From NCBI GenBank assembly GCA_031288855.1, contig JAITQQ010000131.1, positions 1 to 7,809 on the forward strand: a stretch of 7,809 nt of DNA. The letters are read 5' to 3'. Position 1 is the first letter of the stretch; every line of letters starts with the position of its first letter. Source of the stretch: Prevotellaceae bacterium. GTDB taxonomy: Bacteria; Bacteroidota; Bacteroidia; Bacteroidales; UBA932. Shown here one piece after another: positions 6,814 through 7,809 of this stretch. The notes under the pieces are model-generated. The model had not been told where the DNA came from and made no database searches. It was given only the letters and a program-made list of their open reading frames with translations. Position numbers and translations under genes: made by a program.

Positions 6814-7809
6814 TTACAGATATTTCGGATCCACTTTTTTCATGATTTGCTTCAGCCCCTCCTCGTTGTTGCGCGGGCAAATCAGCAATACGTCGTCTGT
6901 GTCCACCACCAAATAATGGTTTAACCCTTCAATGACAGCCAGCTTGTGCTTGTCCGACACGGTAATGGTACTGTTCGACACCTTGTGCAGCGAGACCTGC
7001 GGGGCGTCTATGAGATTCCCCTGGGCGTCTTTTTCGCGCTGCAGGTACAGCGATTCCCACGTGCCCAAATCCGACCACCCGAAATCGCCGGGAAAGGCAT
7101 ACACGTTCTCGGCTTTTTCCATAATGCCGTAATCAATAGACACATTGCGGCATTCGGCATACACTTTCCGGATGAAAGGCGCTTCCTCCGGCGTATTGTA
7201 TATCCCTGCCCCTTTTTGAAATAAACCGTCAACTTCAGGAAGCAGCGTTTGCAACGCCTGCCGTATGGCCGACAGCGACCATGCAAAAATACCTGAGTTC
7301 CAGAAAAATTCGCCGCTTTCCACAAACACTTTCGCCAACTCCAGCGGGGGTTTCTCCGTGAATGTTTTCACTTTAAAGGGCTTCCCCTCGGCAACTGTGG
7401 CCGGCATGTTCATTTGAATATAGCCGTAGCCCGTTTCGGGGCGCGTAGGCTTTATGCCGATGGTAACCAGCGAATTGCCCGAAGAGGCAAAATCCATGGC
7501 CTGTTGGATAACCCGTAAAAATTCCACCTCATTTAAAATAAGGGCGTCGGACGGCGTTACGATAATGGTGGCTTCCGGCGTCTTTTCCAGAATTTTGTAG
7601 GTGGCATACGCAATACAGGGGGCGGTATTGCGGCGGTCGGGCTCGGCAATGATTTGGTAGGGTGTTAAGCCGGGTATTTGCTCGTTAATAATTGAAACAT
7701 AGGTAGTTCCTGTTACAATGAAGATGTTTTCGCGGGGGATGACCGAAGCGAAACGATCAAAGGTTTGTTGCAGGAAACTCTTTCCAACTCCAAGAATATC
7801 AAGGAATTG
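6814..7809 (-). CDS. manC: Mannose-1-phosphate guanylyltransferase (N-terminus outside the window)
   Basis: This enzyme joins mannose-1-phosphate and GTP to give GDP-mannose, a cytosolic precursor of mannose- and fucose-containing surface glycans. The minus-strand frame is open from 7809 to the TAA at 6814-6816, giving 331 residues. The visible part starts at QFLDILG, just after the place where the nucleotide-binding 'GGxGSRFWPxSRxxxPK' loop would be, so only about 25-30 residues are missing. Visible landmarks, counted from the edge, are EPDRRNTAPCIAYA (56-69), TPSDAL (85-90), PTRPETGYGYIQ (121-132), FTEKP (150-154), WNSGIF (170-175), DYGIMEKAENVY (226-237) and GDFGWSDLGTWESLY (241-255). These fit the short, monofunctional Bacteroidota form without a phosphomannose isomerase domain. 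An apparent start at the GTG at 7525-7527 is not real, because conserved sequence continues upstream. In the usual PSDH motif the His is replaced by Ala. Confidence 0.93.
   Translation of the reverse strand, partial: QFLDILGVGKSFLQQTFDRFASVIPRENIFIVTGTTYVSIINEQIPGLTPYQIIAEPDRRNTAPCIAYATYKILEKTPEATIIVTPSDALILNEVEFLRVIQQAMDFASSGNSLVTIGIKPTRPETGYGYIQMNMPATVAEGKPFKVKTFTEKPPLELAKVFVESGEFFWNSGIFAWSLSAIRQALQTLLPEVDGLFQKGAGIYNTPEEAPFIRKVYAECRNVSIDYGIMEKAENVYAFPGDFGWSDLGTWESLYLQREKDAQGNLIDAPQVSLHKVSNSTITVSDKHKLAVIEGLNHYLVVDTDDVLLICPRNNEEGLKQIMKKVDPKYL

Noticed and set aside
6814..7527. A short guanylyltransferase starting at the GTG at 7525-7527
   Set aside because: The same frame continues to the window edge with conserved motifs (EPDRRNTAP, TPSD), so the gene is simply cut by the window and is not truncated at this point.
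1..7809. CRISPR arrays, tRNA or rRNA genes, insertion sequences, attachment sites
   Set aside because: No regularly spaced repeats, no tRNA-like cloverleaf, no transposase or integrase frame, and the DNA is almost fully occupied by core genes.

Overview
The window is a chromosomal segment from a member of the Bacteroidota, most likely the order Bacteroidales. It carries the core of a type IX secretion system (T9SS, the Por secretion system) as an uninterrupted run of five plus-strand genes: porP (1276-2214), porK/gldK (2228-3559), porL/gldL (3593-4351), porM/gldM (4356-5921) and porN/gldN (5926-6810). This order is the one known from Porphyromonas gingivalis. There are no Shine-Dalgarno-like leaders, a TAnnTTTG -7 element lies in front of porP, and the flanking genes are typical of the phylum. 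All of this fits Bacteroidota.

Layout. At 1-188 is the 3' end of topA (DNA topoisomerase I), with a Lys/Ala/Thr-rich tail. Three bases later, in the same reading frame, a TTG-started gene (192-1202) encodes a shortened, degenerate arginase/formimidoylglutamase-fold protein. This family often sits between topA and the T9SS genes in Bacteroidota, but this copy has lost nearly all of the fold's metal ligands. A 73-bp AT-rich gap (1203-1275) holds the only convincing promoter, overlapped by a 15-bp palindrome. The five T9SS genes follow with gaps of 13, 33, 4 and 4 bp. A convergent minus-strand gene then starts 3 bp after porN and runs off the right edge. It is a mannose-1-phosphate guanylyltransferase lacking its N-terminus.

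How the genes work together. PorL and PorM form the proton-driven inner-membrane motor: PorL carries the membrane glutamate and PorM spans the periplasm. PorK (a lipoprotein with a non-catalytic FGE-sulfatase fold) and PorN (periplasmic) build the large ring under the outer membrane. PorP is an outer-membrane beta-barrel that associates with the ring. The outer-membrane translocon (SprA/Sov), PorV, PorT, the cargo proteins and the PorXY/SigP regulators are not in this window. The guanylyltransferase makes GDP-mannose, a precursor for surface glycans. A functional link to T9SS cargo anchoring is possible but only inferred.

I found no mobile element, CRISPR array, tRNA or rRNA, and no sign of a wholly new system. 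The items most worth a second look are the reduced pseudo-arginase, its same-frame junction with topA, and the palindrome over the porP promoter.
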